Part shown: piece after piece, positions 45,651 to 55,003 of the stretch
Numbering within the stretch: the first letter of the stretch is position 1
How the letters are laid out: each line of letters begins with the position of its first letter
Source: Agromyces mangrovi
GTDB taxonomy: Bacteria; Actinomycetota; Actinomycetes; Actinomycetales; Microbacteriaceae
DNA: 64,000 nucleotides
Direction of reading: 5' to 3'
Assembly: GCF_030296695.1 (NCBI RefSeq)
Contig: NZ_AP027737.1
Location: 1,612,001 to 1,676,000 of the forward strand
The notes under the pieces: generated by a model
What the model was told of the DNA's origin: nothing
Databases searched by the model: none
The model's input: the letters and a program-made list of their open reading frames with translations, nothing else
Translations under genes and position numbers: made by a program

Positions 45651-46155
45651 GCCGAGCGCTCGCATGCCGGCCGACGCCACGAGCGAGGCGATCCGCGTCT
45701 ACCAGCACTTCCGCGAGGTCTTCGGCGGTGCGCCGACCGGATCCCGCCGACGCCGGCGCGACGAGCCCGCGCGCGGAGCGAGCGCGCCGTTCGGCATCGG
45801 TCGCGAGCCGCGCCCCCTCGGCGACACCCTCGACACCCTCACCGCGGAGCTCGGCTGGAGCTCGCCGCTCGCGCAGCAGGAGCTGCTGTCGTCGTGGTCG
45901 GAGGTGGCCGGCGAGGAGACCGCCCGGCACTCCGAGCCCGTGGGCCTGGAGCACGGTGTGCTGACCGTCCGGTGCGATTCGACGGCGTGGGCGACGCAGC
46001 TGCGCATGATGCGCACGACGATCGCCGCGCGCATCGTCGACCGGTATCCGGAGGCGGGCGTCGAGTCGATCCGATTCCAAGGCCCGGACGCCCCATCCTG
46101 GAAAAAGGGGCCCAGATCGGTTCCAGGGCGGGGTCCGCGCGATACCTACGGCTGA
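45643..46155 (+). CDS. dciA: DUF721 protein, DciA-type helicase loader
   Basis: The 170-residue protein has a variable basic N-terminus and a DUF721 domain (about residues 55-145) with GWSSPLAQQELLSSWSEVAG, EHGVLTVRCDSTAWATQLRM and the KH-like hydrophobic pattern. DciA is the ancestral operator of the DnaB helicase in bacteria lacking DnaC/DnaI. No dnaC or dnaI is seen here. The ATG lies inside the end of recF (8-bp overlap), so the two are coupled. The symbol is based on family and position. Confidence 0.85.
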   Translation: MPEPSARMPADATSEAIRVYQHFREVFGGAPTGSRRRRRDEPARGASAPFGIGREPRPLGDTLDTLTAELGWSSPLAQQELLSSWSEVAGEETARHSEPVGLEHGVLTVRCDSTAWATQLRMMRTTIAARIVDRYPEAGVESIRFQGPDAPSWKKGPRSVPGRGPRDTYG

Positions 46156-46278
46156 CCAGACAAATTCGGTCACCGGTCTGTGGAAAGGCCCGCAGACGGC
46201 CACGTCGCGCCTCGGCGGCTGCCGAAGATTGATAGGCTGGAGTGTCGCCAGGACGACGGTCAGGAGCCCGATTCACAC

Positions 46279-48279
46279 ATGACAGCCGAACCGACGAAGG
46301 CCCAGCAGCTGCCGGAATACGGCGCAGACGCGATTCAGGTTCTCGAGGGCCTCGAAGCGGTTCGGAAGCGTCCCGGAATGTACATCGGGTCGACCGGTCC
46401 GCGCGGCCTCCACCACCTCGTCTACGAGATCGTCGACAACTCGGTCGACGAGGCGCTCGCGGGCTTCTGCGACGCGATCGAGGTCACCATCCTGGAGGAC
46501 GGCGGGGTTCGGGTCGTCGACAACGGCCGCGGCATCCCCGTCGACCTGCACAAGACGGAGGGGCGCTCGACCGTCGAGGTCGTGCTGACGGTGCTGCACG
46601 CCGGCGGCAAGTTCGGCGGCGGCGGGTACGCGGTCTCCGGCGGCCTGCACGGCGTGGGTTCCTCGGTGGTCAACGCACTCTCGAGCCGACTCGACGTCGA
46701 GGTGCGCCGGCAGGGCTCCATCTGGACCCAGTCGTACACGACGGGTGTGCCGGATGCCCCGCTCGCGCAGGGCGACGCGAGCGACGAGACCGGCACCGCC
46801 ATCACGTTCTGGCCGAGCGCCGAGATCTTCGAGACCGTCGAGTTCGACTACGAGACGCTCCGCACCCGCTTCCAGCAGATGGCGTTCCTGAACAAGGGGC
46901 TGCGCATCACGCTGACCGACCGCCGAGCCGAGCTGCAGGTCACCGAGGAGGAGGCCGACGACGTCGCAGAGCCGGCGCGCACCGACACCTTCCTCTACGA
47001 GCGCGGGCTCGTCGACTACGTCGAGTACCTGAACCACGCGAAGAAGTCCGACCTCGTCAACGACGAGATCATCTCGTTCGAGTCGGAGGACACCGACCGG
47101 CACATCGCGCTCGAGGTCGCGATGCAGTGGACCACCGCGTACAACGAGTCCGTCCACACCTACGCGAACACGATCAACACGCACGAGGGCGGCACCCACG
47201 AGGAGGGCTTCCGCGCGGCGCTGACGACGCTCGTCAACCGCTACGCCCGCGAGAAGGGCATCCTCAAGGAGAAGGACGACAACCTCTCCGGCGAGGACGT
47301 GCGCGAGGGACTCACCGCCGTCATCTCGGTGAAGCTCTCGGAGCCGCAGTTCGAGGGCCAGACCAAGACGAAGCTCGGCAACACCGAGGCGAAGTCGTTC
47401 GTGCAGCGGGTGACGGCCGAGCAGCTCGGCGACTGGTTCGACCGCAATCCGAATCAGGCACGCGACATCATCCGCAAGGCGATCCAGGCGGCGACCGCGC
47501 GCATGGCCGCCCGCAAGGCCCGCGAGGCGACCCGCCGCAAGGGCCTCTTGGAGTCGGGCGGCATGCCAGGCAAGCTGAAGGACTGCTCGTCGAAGGATGC
47601 CACGGTCTCCGAGATCTTCATCGTCGAGGGCGACTCGGCGGGCGGCTCGGCCGTGCAGGGGCGCAACCCCGAGACGCAGGCGATCCTGCCACTGCGCGGC
47701 AAGATCCTGAACGTCGAGAAGGCCCGCCTCGACCGGGCGCTCGCGAACAACGAGGTGCAGGCGATGATCACGGCGTTCGGCGCCGGCATCGGCGAGGACT
47801 TCGACCCCGAGAAGGTCAGGTACCACAAGATCGTGCTCATGGCCGACGCCGACGTCGACGGCCAGCACATCACGACCCTGCTGCTCACGCTGCTGTTCCG
47901 GTACATGCGCCCGCTCATCGACCTCGGCTACGTGTACCTCGCCCAGCCGCCGCTGTACCGACTCAAGTGGACGAACGCCGACCACGAGTACGTCTACAGC
48001 GACCGCGAGCGCGACGCCCTGCTCGCCGACGGCACGGCCGCCGGCAAGCGGATCCCGAAGGAGAACGGCATCCAGCGCTACAAGGGCCTCGGCGAGATGA
48101 ACCACCAGGAGCTCTGGGACACCACGATGAACCCCGAGACCCGCACCCTGCTGCAGGTCACGATGGACGACGCGGCCGCCGCGGACGAGATCTTCTCCAC
48201 GCTCATGGGCGAGGACGTCGAGTCGCGCCGGAGCTTCATCCAGAAGAACGCGAAGGACGTGCGCTTCCTCGACATCTGA
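46279..48279 (+). CDS. gyrB: DNA gyrase subunit B
   Basis: The 666-residue type IIA topoisomerase ATPase subunit has [15 protein letters not shown] (ATP-binding), [15 protein letters not shown], [17 protein letters not shown] [13 protein letters not shown], and the Toprim motif [14 protein letters not shown] with [12 protein letters not shown]. With GyrA it introduces negative supercoils. The ATG at 46279 ([15 protein letters not shown]) follows GGAG at some distance; TAGGCT (46233-46238) is a likely -10 for its own promoter. gyrA starts 32 bp downstream. Confidence 0.98.
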   Translation: MTAEPTKAQQLPEYGADAIQVLEGLEAVRKRPGMYIGSTGPRGLHHLVYEIVDNSVDEALAGFCDAIEVTILEDGGVRVVDNGRGIPVDLHKTEGRSTVEVVLTVLHAGGKFGGGGYAVSGGLHGVGSSVVNALSSRLDVEVRRQGSIWTQSYTTGVPDAPLAQGDASDETGTAITFWPSAEIFETVEFDYETLRTRFQQMAFLNKGLRITLTDRRAELQVTEEEADDVAEPARTDTFLYERGLVDYVEYLNHAKKSDLVNDEIISFESEDTDRHIALEVAMQWTTAYNESVHTYANTINTHEGGTHEEGFRAALTTLVNRYAREKGILKEKDDNLSGEDVREGLTAVISVKLSEPQFEGQTKTKLGNTEAKSFVQRVTAEQLGDWFDRNPNQARDIIRKAIQAATARMAARKAREATRRKGLLESGGMPGKLKDCSSKDATVSEIFIVEGDSAGGSAVQGRNPETQAILPLRGKILNVEKARLDRALANNEVQAMITAFGAGIGEDFDPEKVRYHKIVLMADADVDGQHITTLLLTLLFRYMRPLIDLGYVYLAQPPLYRLKWTNADHEYVYSDRERDALLADGTAAGKRIPKENGIQRYKGLGEMNHQELWDTTMNPETRTLLQVTMDDAAAADEIFSTLMGEDVESRRSFIQKNAKDVRFLDI

Positions 48280-48311
48280 TCGAGCGCGACGACGAGGACT
48301 GAACGGCACAC

Positions 48312-50924
48312 ATGGCAGACGTCACCACTCCCGAGGAGAACGCGGGGCACGACCCGCACGGCCGCATCGACCAGGTCGACCTGCAGCTCGAGATGCAGCG
48401 GTCGTACCTCGACTACGCGATGAGCGTGATCGTCGGGCGAGCGCTGCCCGAGGTGCGCGACGGGCTGAAGCCCGTGCACCGGCGCGTGATCTACGCGATG
48501 TACGACGGCGGCTACCGCCCCGACAAGGCGTTCTCGAAGTGCTCGCGCGTGGTCGGCGACGTGATGGGCCAGTTCCACCCGCACGGCGACACGGCGATCT
48601 ACGACGCGCTCGTCCGACTCGTCCAGCCGTGGTCGATGCGCTACCCGCTCGCGCTCGGCCAGGGCAACTTCGGCTCGCCCGGCAACGACGGCGCCGCCGC
48701 CCCGCGGTACACCGAGACCAAGATGCATCCGATCGCGCTCGAGATGGTGCGCGACATCGACGAGGACACCGTCGACTTCCAGGACAACTACGACGGCCAC
48801 ACGCAGGAGCCGTCGATCCTGCCGAGCCGCTTCCCGAACCTGCTGGTCAACGGCTCCGTCGGCATCGCGGTCGGCATGGCCACGAACATCCCGCCGCACA
48901 ACCTCCGCGAGGTCGCGTCGGGTGCGCAGTGGTACCTCGAGCACCCGGATGCCTCGCGCGAGGAGCTCCAGGAGGCGCTGATCCAGCGCATCAAGGGGCC
49001 GGACTTCCCGACCGGGGCGCAGATCCTCGGCGTGAAGGGCATCCACGACGCGTACCGCACGGGCCGCGGCTCGATCACCATGCGCGCGGTCGTCTCGGTC
49101 GAGGAGCTGCAGGGCCGCACCTGCCTCGTGGTCACCGAGCTGCCGTACCAGGTGAACCCCGACAACCTGGCGATCAAGATCGCCGACCTCGTCAAGGAGG
49201 GGAAGATCGGCGGCATCGCCGACATCCGCGACGAGACCTCGGGCCGCACCGGCCAGCGACTCGTGATCGTGCTGAAGCGCGACGCGGTCGCGAAGGTCGT
49301 GCTGAACAACCTGTACAAGCACACCCAGTTGCAGGAGAACTTCGGCGCGAACATGCTCGCGATCGTCGACGGCGTGCCCCGCACCCTCTCGATCGACGGC
49401 TTCATCGCGCACTGGGTCGACCACCAGGTCGACGTGATCGTGCGCCGCACGAAGTTCCGCCTCGCGAAGGCCGAGGCCGACGCGCACATCCAGCGCGGCT
49501 ACGTGAAGGCGCTCGACATGCTCGACGAGGTGATCGCGCTCATCCGCCGCTCACCCGACGTCGACACTGCGCGCACCGGCCTCATGGAGCTGCTCGACGT
49601 CGACCAGCTGCAGGCCGACGCCATCCTCACGATGCAGCTGCGCCGTCTCGCGGCGCTCGAGCGCCAGAAGATCATCGACCGCCTCGAGGAACTCGAGCGC
49701 GAGATCGCCGAGTACCTCGCGATCCTCGCCGACGAGTCCCGCCAGCGGGCGATCGTCAGCGACGAGCTCGCGACCATCGTCGACAAGTACGGCGACGAGC
49801 GCCGCACGCACATCATGCCCGGCTTCGACGGCGACATGAGCGTGGAGGACCTCATCCCCGAGGAGGAGATGGTCGTCACCGTCACCCGCGGCGGATACGT
49901 CAAGCGCACGCGCAGCGACAACTACCGCTCGCAGCATCGCGGCGGCAAGGGCGTGAAGGGCGCGCAGCTGCGCGCCGACGACGTGGTCGAGCACTTCTTC
50001 GTGACGACCACGCACCACTGGCTGCTGTTCTTCACGAACATGGGCCGGGTCTACCGCGCGAAGGCGTACGAGATCCTCGAGGCCGGCCGCGACGCGAAGG
50101 GCCAGCACGTCGCGAACCTGCTCGAGATGCAGCCCGACGAGCAGATCGCCGAGATCCTCGACATCCGCGACTACGAGGTGGCCAGGCACCTCGTGCTCGC
50201 CACGCGAGACGGCCTCGTCAAGAAGACTGAGCTGACGCAGTACGACACCAACCGCTCGCGCGGCATCATCGCCATCAACCTGCGCGAGGGCGACGAACTC
50301 GTCTCCGCCATGCTGGTCGACGAGGGCGACGAGCTGCTGCTCGTGTCGCGCAAGGGCATGTCGCTGCGCTTCGCCGCCACCGACGAGGCGCTCCGGCCGA
50401 TGGGCCGTTCGACCTCGGGCGTCAAGGGCATCGCGTTCCGCGAGGGCGACGAGCTGCTCGAGGCATCCGTCGTGCCCCACACCGAGGGCCAGTCCGTCGT
50501 GGTCGAGGGCGATGGGCCGGATGCCGCGAAGGGGCGCCGTTCCCCGAGCGACACCTACGTGTTCGTCGTCACCGAGGGCGGCTGGGCGAAGCGCACGCCG
50601 GTCGAGGAGTACCGCATCCAGGGGCGGAGCGGACTGGGCATCAAGGTGGCCAAGCTGAACGGCGACCGCGGCGATCTGGTGGGCTCGCTCATCGTCGCCG
50701 AGGGCGACGAGGTCCTTGTGGTCCTTGCCAGCGGCAAGGTGGTACGCTCTGACGTCGCGGAGGTCCCGGCCAAGGGTCGGGACACGATGGGCGTGGTGTT
50801 CGCGAAGTTCGCGGACGACGATCGCATCATCGCGATCGCACGGAACACCGAGCGGAACCTCACCGAGCACGATGGGGAGGGCGTCGAGGGTTCGCCGGGA
50901 AAGGGAGAAGCAGCAGATGAGTAG
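48312..50924 (+). CDS. gyrA: DNA gyrase subunit A
   Basis: The 870-residue cleavage subunit has the active-site Tyr133 in AAAPRYTE and the drug-pocket motif [12 protein letters not shown], where T94 takes the place of the usual E. coli Ser83 and D98 of Asp87. The C-terminal beta-pinwheel contains the GyrA box [10 protein letters not shown] (about residues 538-547). It forms the A2B2 gyrase with GyrB. The end overlaps the next start codon by 8 bp. Thr at position 94 is not by itself evidence of quinolone resistance. Confidence 0.98.
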   Translation: MADVTTPEENAGHDPHGRIDQVDLQLEMQRSYLDYAMSVIVGRALPEVRDGLKPVHRRVIYAMYDGGYRPDKAFSKCSRVVGDVMGQFHPHGDTAIYDALVRLVQPWSMRYPLALGQGNFGSPGNDGAAAPRYTETKMHPIALEMVRDIDEDTVDFQDNYDGHTQEPSILPSRFPNLLVNGSVGIAVGMATNIPPHNLREVASGAQWYLEHPDASREELQEALIQRIKGPDFPTGAQILGVKGIHDAYRTGRGSITMRAVVSVEELQGRTCLVVTELPYQVNPDNLAIKIADLVKEGKIGGIADIRDETSGRTGQRLVIVLKRDAVAKVVLNNLYKHTQLQENFGANMLAIVDGVPRTLSIDGFIAHWVDHQVDVIVRRTKFRLAKAEADAHIQRGYVKALDMLDEVIALIRRSPDVDTARTGLMELLDVDQLQADAILTMQLRRLAALERQKIIDRLEELEREIAEYLAILADESRQRAIVSDELATIVDKYGDERRTHIMPGFDGDMSVEDLIPEEEMVVTVTRGGYVKRTRSDNYRSQHRGGKGVKGAQLRADDVVEHFFVTTTHHWLLFFTNMGRVYRAKAYEILEAGRDAKGQHVANLLEMQPDEQIAEILDIRDYEVARHLVLATRDGLVKKTELTQYDTNRSRGIIAINLREGDELVSAMLVDEGDELLLVSRKGMSLRFAATDEALRPMGRSTSGVKGIAFREGDELLEASVVPHTEGQSVVVEGDGPDAAKGRRSPSDTYVFVVTEGGWAKRTPVEEYRIQGRSGLGIKVAKLNGDRGDLVGSLIVAEGDEVLVVLASGKVVRSDVAEVPAKGRDTMGVVFAKFADDDRIIAIARNTERNLTEHDGEGVEGSPGKGEAADE

Positions 50925-51321
50925 CGTCGCGGACAAGCTCGCGAAGAAGTCCTCGCGTCGGACGCCGGCCAAGCAGGTGCGCCTGCGGCTGGTCTACATC
51001 GACTTCTGGTCGGCGCTGAAGCTGTCCTTCCTGGTCGCCGTGTGCATCGCGGTCATCAACATCGTCGCCACGTTCCTCGTCTGGACGGTGCTGAACTCGA
51101 CCGATATCTTCACCATGGTCAACGACCTCGTGCAGGACATCGCCGGCACCGCGGGCGATCTCACCGCATTCCTGTCGCTCGGCAACATCATGGGATTCGC
51201 CATCATCGTGTCGCTGCTGAACCTCGTCGTGACGACCGCGCTGGGCGCGATCATCGCGGTGCTGTACAACCTCAGCGTCAAGGTGACCGGCGGCATCCTC
51301 GTTGGGTTCACGAACAACTGA
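50917..51321 (+). CDS. DUF3566 membrane protein
   Basis: The 134-residue protein has a basic N-terminus ([16 protein letters not shown]), two strong hydrophobic helices ([23 protein letters not shown] and a C-terminal helix near [21 protein letters not shown]) and the DUF3566 pattern [17 protein letters not shown]. It is found right after gyrA in actinobacteria (Rv0007-like). Function is unknown; a link to division or membrane topology is speculation. Its start lies inside gyrA (ATGAGTAG overlap), so it is translationally coupled. Confidence 0.9.
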   Translation: MSSVADKLAKKSSRRTPAKQVRLRLVYIDFWSALKLSFLVAVCIAVINIVATFLVWTVLNSTDIFTMVNDLVQDIAGTAGDLTAFLSLGNIMGFAIIVSLLNLVVTTALGAIIAVLYNLSVKVTGGILVGFTNN

Positions 51322-51373
51322 CTCGATTCGTGAATCCGACTCCGGTCGGGTAGTCTGTCACTCGGCCATTTTC

Positions 51374-51447
51374 GGGGCTATAGCTCAGGCGGTTAGAGCG
51401 CTTCGCTGATAACGAAGAGGTCCGAGGTTCAAGTCCTCGTAGCCCCA
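51374..51447 (+). tRNA. tRNA-Ile (GAT anticodon)
   Basis: The 74-nt cloverleaf has acceptor arms GGGGCTA/TAGCCCC (7 bp), anticodon stem CTTCG/CGAAG with loop CTGATAA, and T-arm GAGGTTCAAGTCCTC. No CCA is encoded, so it needs the CCA-adding enzyme. It lies 53 bp after the DUF3566 gene, in the place where actinobacteria carry tRNA-Ile and tRNA-Ala downstream of gyrA. Confidence 0.97.
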
Positions 51448-51490
51448 CTCCACAATTGCACACCGGGTGCCGCACCTCGCGGCACCGCAG

Positions 51491-51563
51491 GGGGCCTTAG
51501 CTCAGTTGGTAGAGCGCCTGCTTTGCAAGCAGGATGTCAGGAGTTCGATTCTCCTAGGCTCCA
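51491..51563 (+). tRNA. tRNA-Ala (TGC anticodon)
   Basis: The 73-nt cloverleaf has acceptor arms GGGGCCT/AGGCTCC (one G-U pair), anticodon stem CCTGC/GCAGG with loop TTTGCAA, and T-arm GGAGTTCGATTCTCC. The discriminator is A and no CCA is encoded. It is 43 bp downstream of tRNA-Ile and probably in the same transcript. Confidence 0.97.
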
Positions 51564-51598
51564 CAGTTCAGCCTCTGCAGCACCCGCCGGAGTGAAGA

Positions 51599-52306
51599 TC
51601 AGAAGAGCTGCGTCCACGTGATGTCGTTGTCGACGACGGTGTTTCCTGCGCCCGGGGCCACCGGCTGTGTTCCGCTCGACGTTCCTGAGTTGTTCGCGGA
51701 GAGCCACGCTCCACCGATCGTGACGACATTGTTCACGGCATAGGCCGTGCCGGCCTGCCATGGTGTGGTGGTGCCCTGGGTCAGCATGCACTGCTTCTCG
51801 GAGGCCGAGAAGGCCGCACTCGACTGGACCGGGCTCGTCGCGTTCACCGTCGCCAAGGTCGTCTCGAAGCTGACGCCGCCGTCGATCGTGTAGGTCAGCG
51901 CGAGAGTGGCGCTCGGGTTGCTGACGGCGTTCTGCGTGAGGAGCGCGACCCGCGGGTAGGTGGTGTTCGCGGCCAGTCCGAACGGATTGTTGGAGCCGAC
52001 GCAGGTCGCGAGGTTGACCGCGCGGACCGGGCCGAGGTTCTCGCCGTTTAGCGTCGCCTGGGTGACGTTGACGACGACGGGGACGTTCGAGACGTTCACC
52101 AAGCTCAGCAGGAATGCATGGCCACGGTACGTGGCGTTCGCGTTGCCCGGCAGGGTGCAGCCGAGACCGCTGACGGTGATCAACGATGGGCTGGCCGCCA
52201 TGGCCGGGACCGTGGCGGCGACCGCGATCGCGGGTACGGACCACGCCATGGCCCTGGTGACGGTTCGCCGACTCAGGGTCTCGTCGCCGGACGGGAGGTT
52301 GCGCAT
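51599..52306 (-). CDS. Secreted protein with twin-arginine-like signal
   Basis: The 235-residue protein has a signal SRRTVTRAMAWSVPAIAVAA (about residues 12-31), likely cleaved after AMA-ASP; the motif SRRTVTRAMAWSVPA is common among secreted Microbacteriaceae proteins. The mature part is a beta-rich region with Ala, Thr, Asn and Val and only three Cys (GLGCTLPG, LATCVG, KQCML). A C-terminal stretch WQAGTAYAVNNVVTIGGAWL resembles a short carbohydrate-binding or tail-fibre-type beta motif. I do not assign a function. The start at 52306 is preceded by GAGAGG. Confidence 0.75.
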   Translation of the reverse strand: MRNLPSGDETLSRRTVTRAMAWSVPAIAVAATVPAMAASPSLITVSGLGCTLPGNANATYRGHAFLLSLVNVSNVPVVVNVTQATLNGENLGPVRAVNLATCVGSNNPFGLAANTTYPRVALLTQNAVSNPSATLALTYTIDGGVSFETTLATVNATSPVQSSAAFSASEKQCMLTQGTTTPWQAGTAYAVNNVVTIGGAWLSANNSGTSSGTQPVAPGAGNTVVDNDITWTQLF

Positions 52307-52467
52307 GCTGATCGGCCTCTCTGCGATCGAACTTCGTCGGACCACCAGGTACCGCGTCGCCCGGACGGGAGACGCGAGACGCGAGACGCCGGCTACTCGC
52401 GAACATACCTCACATTCGCCGGCTCTCGCGAGGCTGCATCGGTGGGCCACAGGCTAGCCTGTTGAGC

Positions 52468-52917
52468 GTGGACATCCGCATCGCGGCCTACGGCGTCATC
52501 ATCCGCGACGGTCAGGTGCTGCTCGCGCACTGGAACGAACACGGCAGGTCCGGCTGGACGCTCCCCGGCGGAGGCATCGAGGGGGACGAGCATCCGCACG
52601 ACGCGGCCCGCCGCGAGATCTTCGAGGAGACGGGCTACCGCGCGAGGATCGACCGGCTGCTCGGCATCGACCGCATGATGATCGACGCGTCCCGACGACA
52701 CAGCGACACGGCCGCCGACCTCTACGCGCTGCGCGTCGTCTACCGCGCGACCGTGACCGGTGGCACCCTCACCAACGAGGTCGACGGATCGAGCGACGAG
52801 GCGCGCTGGTTCCCGCTCGACGACGTACCCGAGCTGCACCGCGTGAGCCTGGTCGACGTCGGGTTGCGCCTCGACGCGGCCGAGCCGCCGGAGGGGATGC
52901 TCGGCACCGGGGCCTGA
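52468..52917 (+). CDS. NUDIX hydrolase
   Basis: The 149-residue protein has a Nudix box GGGIEGDEHPHDAARREIFEETGYR (residues 36-60, GX5EX7REUXEEXGU pattern). It hydrolyses a nucleoside diphosphate linked to another moiety; substrate unknown. I choose GTG 52468 (VDIRIAAYGVII) because TAGCCT (52455-52460) sits 7 nt upstream, giving a leaderless transcript; TTG 52462 is less likely. The gene is divergent from the secreted protein gene, with a strong terminator just behind it. Confidence 0.9.
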   Translation: MDIRIAAYGVIIRDGQVLLAHWNEHGRSGWTLPGGGIEGDEHPHDAARREIFEETGYRARIDRLLGIDRMMIDASRRHSDTAADLYALRVVYRATVTGGTLTNEVDGSSDEARWFPLDDVPELHRVSLVDVGLRLDAAEPPEGMLGTGA

Positions 52918-52922
52918 CACGC

Positions 52923-52956
52923 CACGACGGCCCCTCGGTCGGGAGGGGCCGTCGTG
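52923..52956. terminator. Bidirectional hairpin terminator
   Basis: CACGACGGCCCCTC (52923-52936) pairs perfectly with GAGGGGCCGTCGTG (52943-52956) around a 6-nt loop. It lies between the convergent NUDIX gene and the 79-residue hypothetical gene. Confidence 0.9.
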
Positions 52957-53006
52957 TGCGGATGCGACGAAGTGCCTGCGGGTGCTGCCCGCGATGAGCG
53001 CGGGCG

Positions 53007-53246
53007 TCACAGGTACGGCCTCGAGGTGATCGCGGCCGACAGCGCCTGCAGTTCGCGTTGCTCGCGTTCGCGTGCGTTGCGGAAGGCCAGTCGGTGCGCG
53101 TCGCGGTCGATGCCGCGCCGGTGCTCGCGTCGCCGGCTCCAGGCCAGCAGTGCGATGCCGATGCTGCGAGCGATGCGCTCCGCGGCATCCTGCGGGCTGC
53201 GCAGGCTGCGTCGCGGTGGGTGGGCGGTGAGGATCTGGCTGTTCAT
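53007..53246 (-). CDS. Small Arg-rich hypothetical protein
   Basis: The 79-residue protein has an amphipathic or hydrophobic segment (AARIARSIGIALLAWSRRR-like, residues 21-39) followed by a long Arg/Glu/Gln-rich helix (NAREREQRELQALSAAI). It starts after AAGGAA with good spacing, so it is likely real. The pattern resembles small membrane-adjacent proteins of the Microbacteriaceae, but I recognise no family. The terminator downstream of it is shared with the NUDIX gene. Confidence 0.65.
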   Translation of the reverse strand: MNSQILTAHPPRRSLRSPQDAAERIARSIGIALLAWSRRREHRRGIDRDAHRLAFRNAREREQRELQALSAAITSRPYL

Positions 53247-53506
53247 GATCGTTCCTTGCGTGGGGTGGTGCGGTGCGGTGGTCGGAGTGCACTCCGTCGA
53301 CGGCGGTCACCGCGTCGAGCGCCGACCGCGGGTTGCGTCGGGCGCGGCCGACGGTCGTCGGAGACGCCGAAGGCGGAGCATCCCGATACGGGCAGGCGCG
53401 TCACCGACGTCGAGACGACGAGCGGGTGGCGGCGTGCTCCGGAACGGGAGCGATGCGTCGGCGAAGGGAAGCCCGACGAGGGGCCGGCGACGCGGGGCGG
53501 TGGAGC

Positions 53507-53605
53507 CTAGTGGGAGCGGACGACGAAGGAGGTCGCCATGTTCCCGGGAATCTTCCCGAGGACGCGCTCGTATGCTCCGATGCGGTACGTGTGCGTGCAA
53601 ATCAT
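53507..53605 (-). CDS. Putative 32-residue small protein
   Basis: A short frame MICTHTYRIGAYERVLGKIP...VVRSH begins 10 nt after a very strong AAGGAGTG Shine-Dalgarno (GGAAGGAG at about 53613-53620) and ends in TAG. No homology is recognised. The ribosome-binding site is far better than chance, so this may be a real small protein or a leader peptide. The 260-bp gap to the next gene downstream, on the same strand, shows no other feature. Confidence 0.4.
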   Translation of the reverse strand: MICTHTYRIGAYERVLGKIPGNMATSFVVRSH

Positions 53606-53742
53606 GCTGATCACTCCTTCCTGTGCTCGAGAACCACTTCTGACGGAATCACACGCTAGCGCCGCGGAGGATTCGCGCGCAAGAGGGAATCACGTGAATT
53701 CCGGGTGCACACCGAGGGCGACGTGCGCTGCGCGCACGACGA

Positions 53743-53778
53743 CGGGCCCGAGCACGCGGTTCGCGTCGCTCGGGCCCG
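53743..53778 (-). terminator. Hairpin terminator
   Basis: CGGGCCCGAGC (53743-53753) pairs perfectly with GCTCGGGCCCG (53768-53778) across a 14-nt loop. It lies 31 bp beyond the stop codon of the minus-strand gene at 53809-54333. Confidence 0.75.
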
Positions 53779-53808
53779 GGGCGCCGGTCGGTGCCGGCGC
53801 CGTGCGTC

Positions 53809-54333
53809 TCAGGCTTCCTTGTCGGGGCCCGGCGTCGGCTCGTCCTCGGCGACCCACAGTTCGTCGTCGGCGCGGAACGTCTGCCAGACGGCGTACGCGA
53901 TCGCACCGGCGGCGACCACGGCCGCACCGATGGCGATGTAGCCGCCGACGCCCGGACCGCTCGACTTGGGCTCCTCGTACTTCGGGTTCACCCGCGCGAG
54001 GGCGGCGCGCACGCGCTTGTCCTTCGCGACGTCGCCGATCGACATGATCGTGCCGAGCGCGCTGCCCAGCACAGGCACCATGGTGCGCTCGATCGACTTG
54101 CCGGTGTCGGTCGCGAACTTGCCGACCGCATCGACCCGCGGCCCCACGTAGGTGTCGTATCCCTGGCGCACACGCGGCGTGACCTCCTCACGGGTGAGGT
54201 GGCCGAGCTGCCGGCTGGCCTCGCGCGCGACGGTGTTCGCGCGCTCCAGTACCGCCTGCTGCTCTCCCCACAGCTGCTCCGCACTTCCGCGGAGCCGCTT
54301 GAGTTCCTTCCGGCGCTTGCGTGACAGGCTCAT
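53809..54333 (-). CDS. Hypothetical membrane-anchored protein
   Basis: The 174-residue protein has a strongly basic N-terminus (SLSRKRRKELKRLRG), a long predicted helical middle with Gln/Glu/Arg heptad-like spacing, and one C-terminal membrane helix (GGYIAIGAAVVAAGAIAYAVW) followed by an acidic tail (DEPTPGPDKEA). The charge pattern fits a tail-anchored protein. It is divergent from the cyclophilin gene, a position typical of uncharacterised actinobacterial proteins next to ppiA. No function is proposed. Confidence 0.8.
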   Translation of the reverse strand: MSLSRKRRKELKRLRGSAEQLWGEQQAVLERANTVAREASRQLGHLTREEVTPRVRQGYDTYVGPRVDAVGKFATDTGKSIERTMVPVLGSALGTIMSIGDVAKDKRVRAALARVNPKYEEPKSSGPGVGGYIAIGAAVVAAGAIAYAVWQTFRADDELWVAEDEPTPGPDKEA

Positions 54334-54457
54334 GTCGACCCTCCATCGTCTGCTGCAGCGAACTCCTCCATCTTGCCACCAGATCGGCCCGGATCAGGGA
54401 GTGAGTGTCGAATCGGGCATACGGGTTGACAGATTGGCCTGTGCGAGAATCGTGGAC

Positions 54458-54997
54458 ATGCCACAACACACCGCAGTCGCGACGATCACGACCAACCACG
54501 GACCCATCCAGGTCGAGCTCTACGGCAACCACGCACCGAAGACGGTGGACAACTTCGTCGGCCTCGCGACCGGCGCCAAGGAGTGGACGCACCCGGCCAC
54601 GGGCCAGAAGACCACCGACCCGCTGTACGACGGCGTCGTGTTCCACCGCATCATCCCCGGCTTCATGATCCAGGGCGGCGACCCGCTCGGCCAGGGCGTC
54701 GGCGGCCCCGGCTACCAGTTCGACGACGAGATCCACCCCGAGCTCGACTTCACCGAGCCGTACGTGCTGGCCATGGCCAACGCCGGCAAGCAGATGGGGC
54801 GCGGCACGAACGGCTCGCAGTTCTTCATCACCGTCGGCCCGACCACCTGGCTGCAGGGCAAGCACACCATCTTCGGCAAGGTGACGGATGCCGCGAGCCA
54901 GGGTGTCGTCGACAAGCTCGCCGCCGTCCCCACCGACGGTCGCGACCGCCCGCTCGAGGACGTCGTGATCGAGACCATCTCCGTCGAAGCGGTCTGA
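54458..54997 (+). CDS. ppiA: Peptidyl-prolyl cis-trans isomerase (cyclophilin)
   Basis: The 179-residue protein has the cyclophilin core: VVFHRIIPGFMIQGGDPLGQG, NGSQFFITVGPTTWLQGKHTIFGKV, and the active-site Arg in FHRI. No signal peptide is present, so it is cytoplasmic. GAGAAT (54445-54450) ends 7 nt before the ATG, so the mRNA is leaderless. It lies 6 bp before the rhomboid gene and matches the ppiA-Rv0010-like synteny of Mycobacterium. Confidence 0.96.
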   Translation: MPQHTAVATITTNHGPIQVELYGNHAPKTVDNFVGLATGAKEWTHPATGQKTTDPLYDGVVFHRIIPGFMIQGGDPLGQGVGGPGYQFDDEIHPELDFTEPYVLAMANAGKQMGRGTNGSQFFITVGPTTWLQGKHTIFGKVTDAASQGVVDKLAAVPTDGRDRPLEDVVIETISVEAV

Positions 54998-55003
54998 TCC
55001 GAC

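Noticed and set aside
54426..54431. Perfect TTGACA -35 upstream of ppiA
   Set aside because: The spacer to GAGAAT is 13 nt, too short for a standard promoter. The GAGAAT leaderless layout is better supported.
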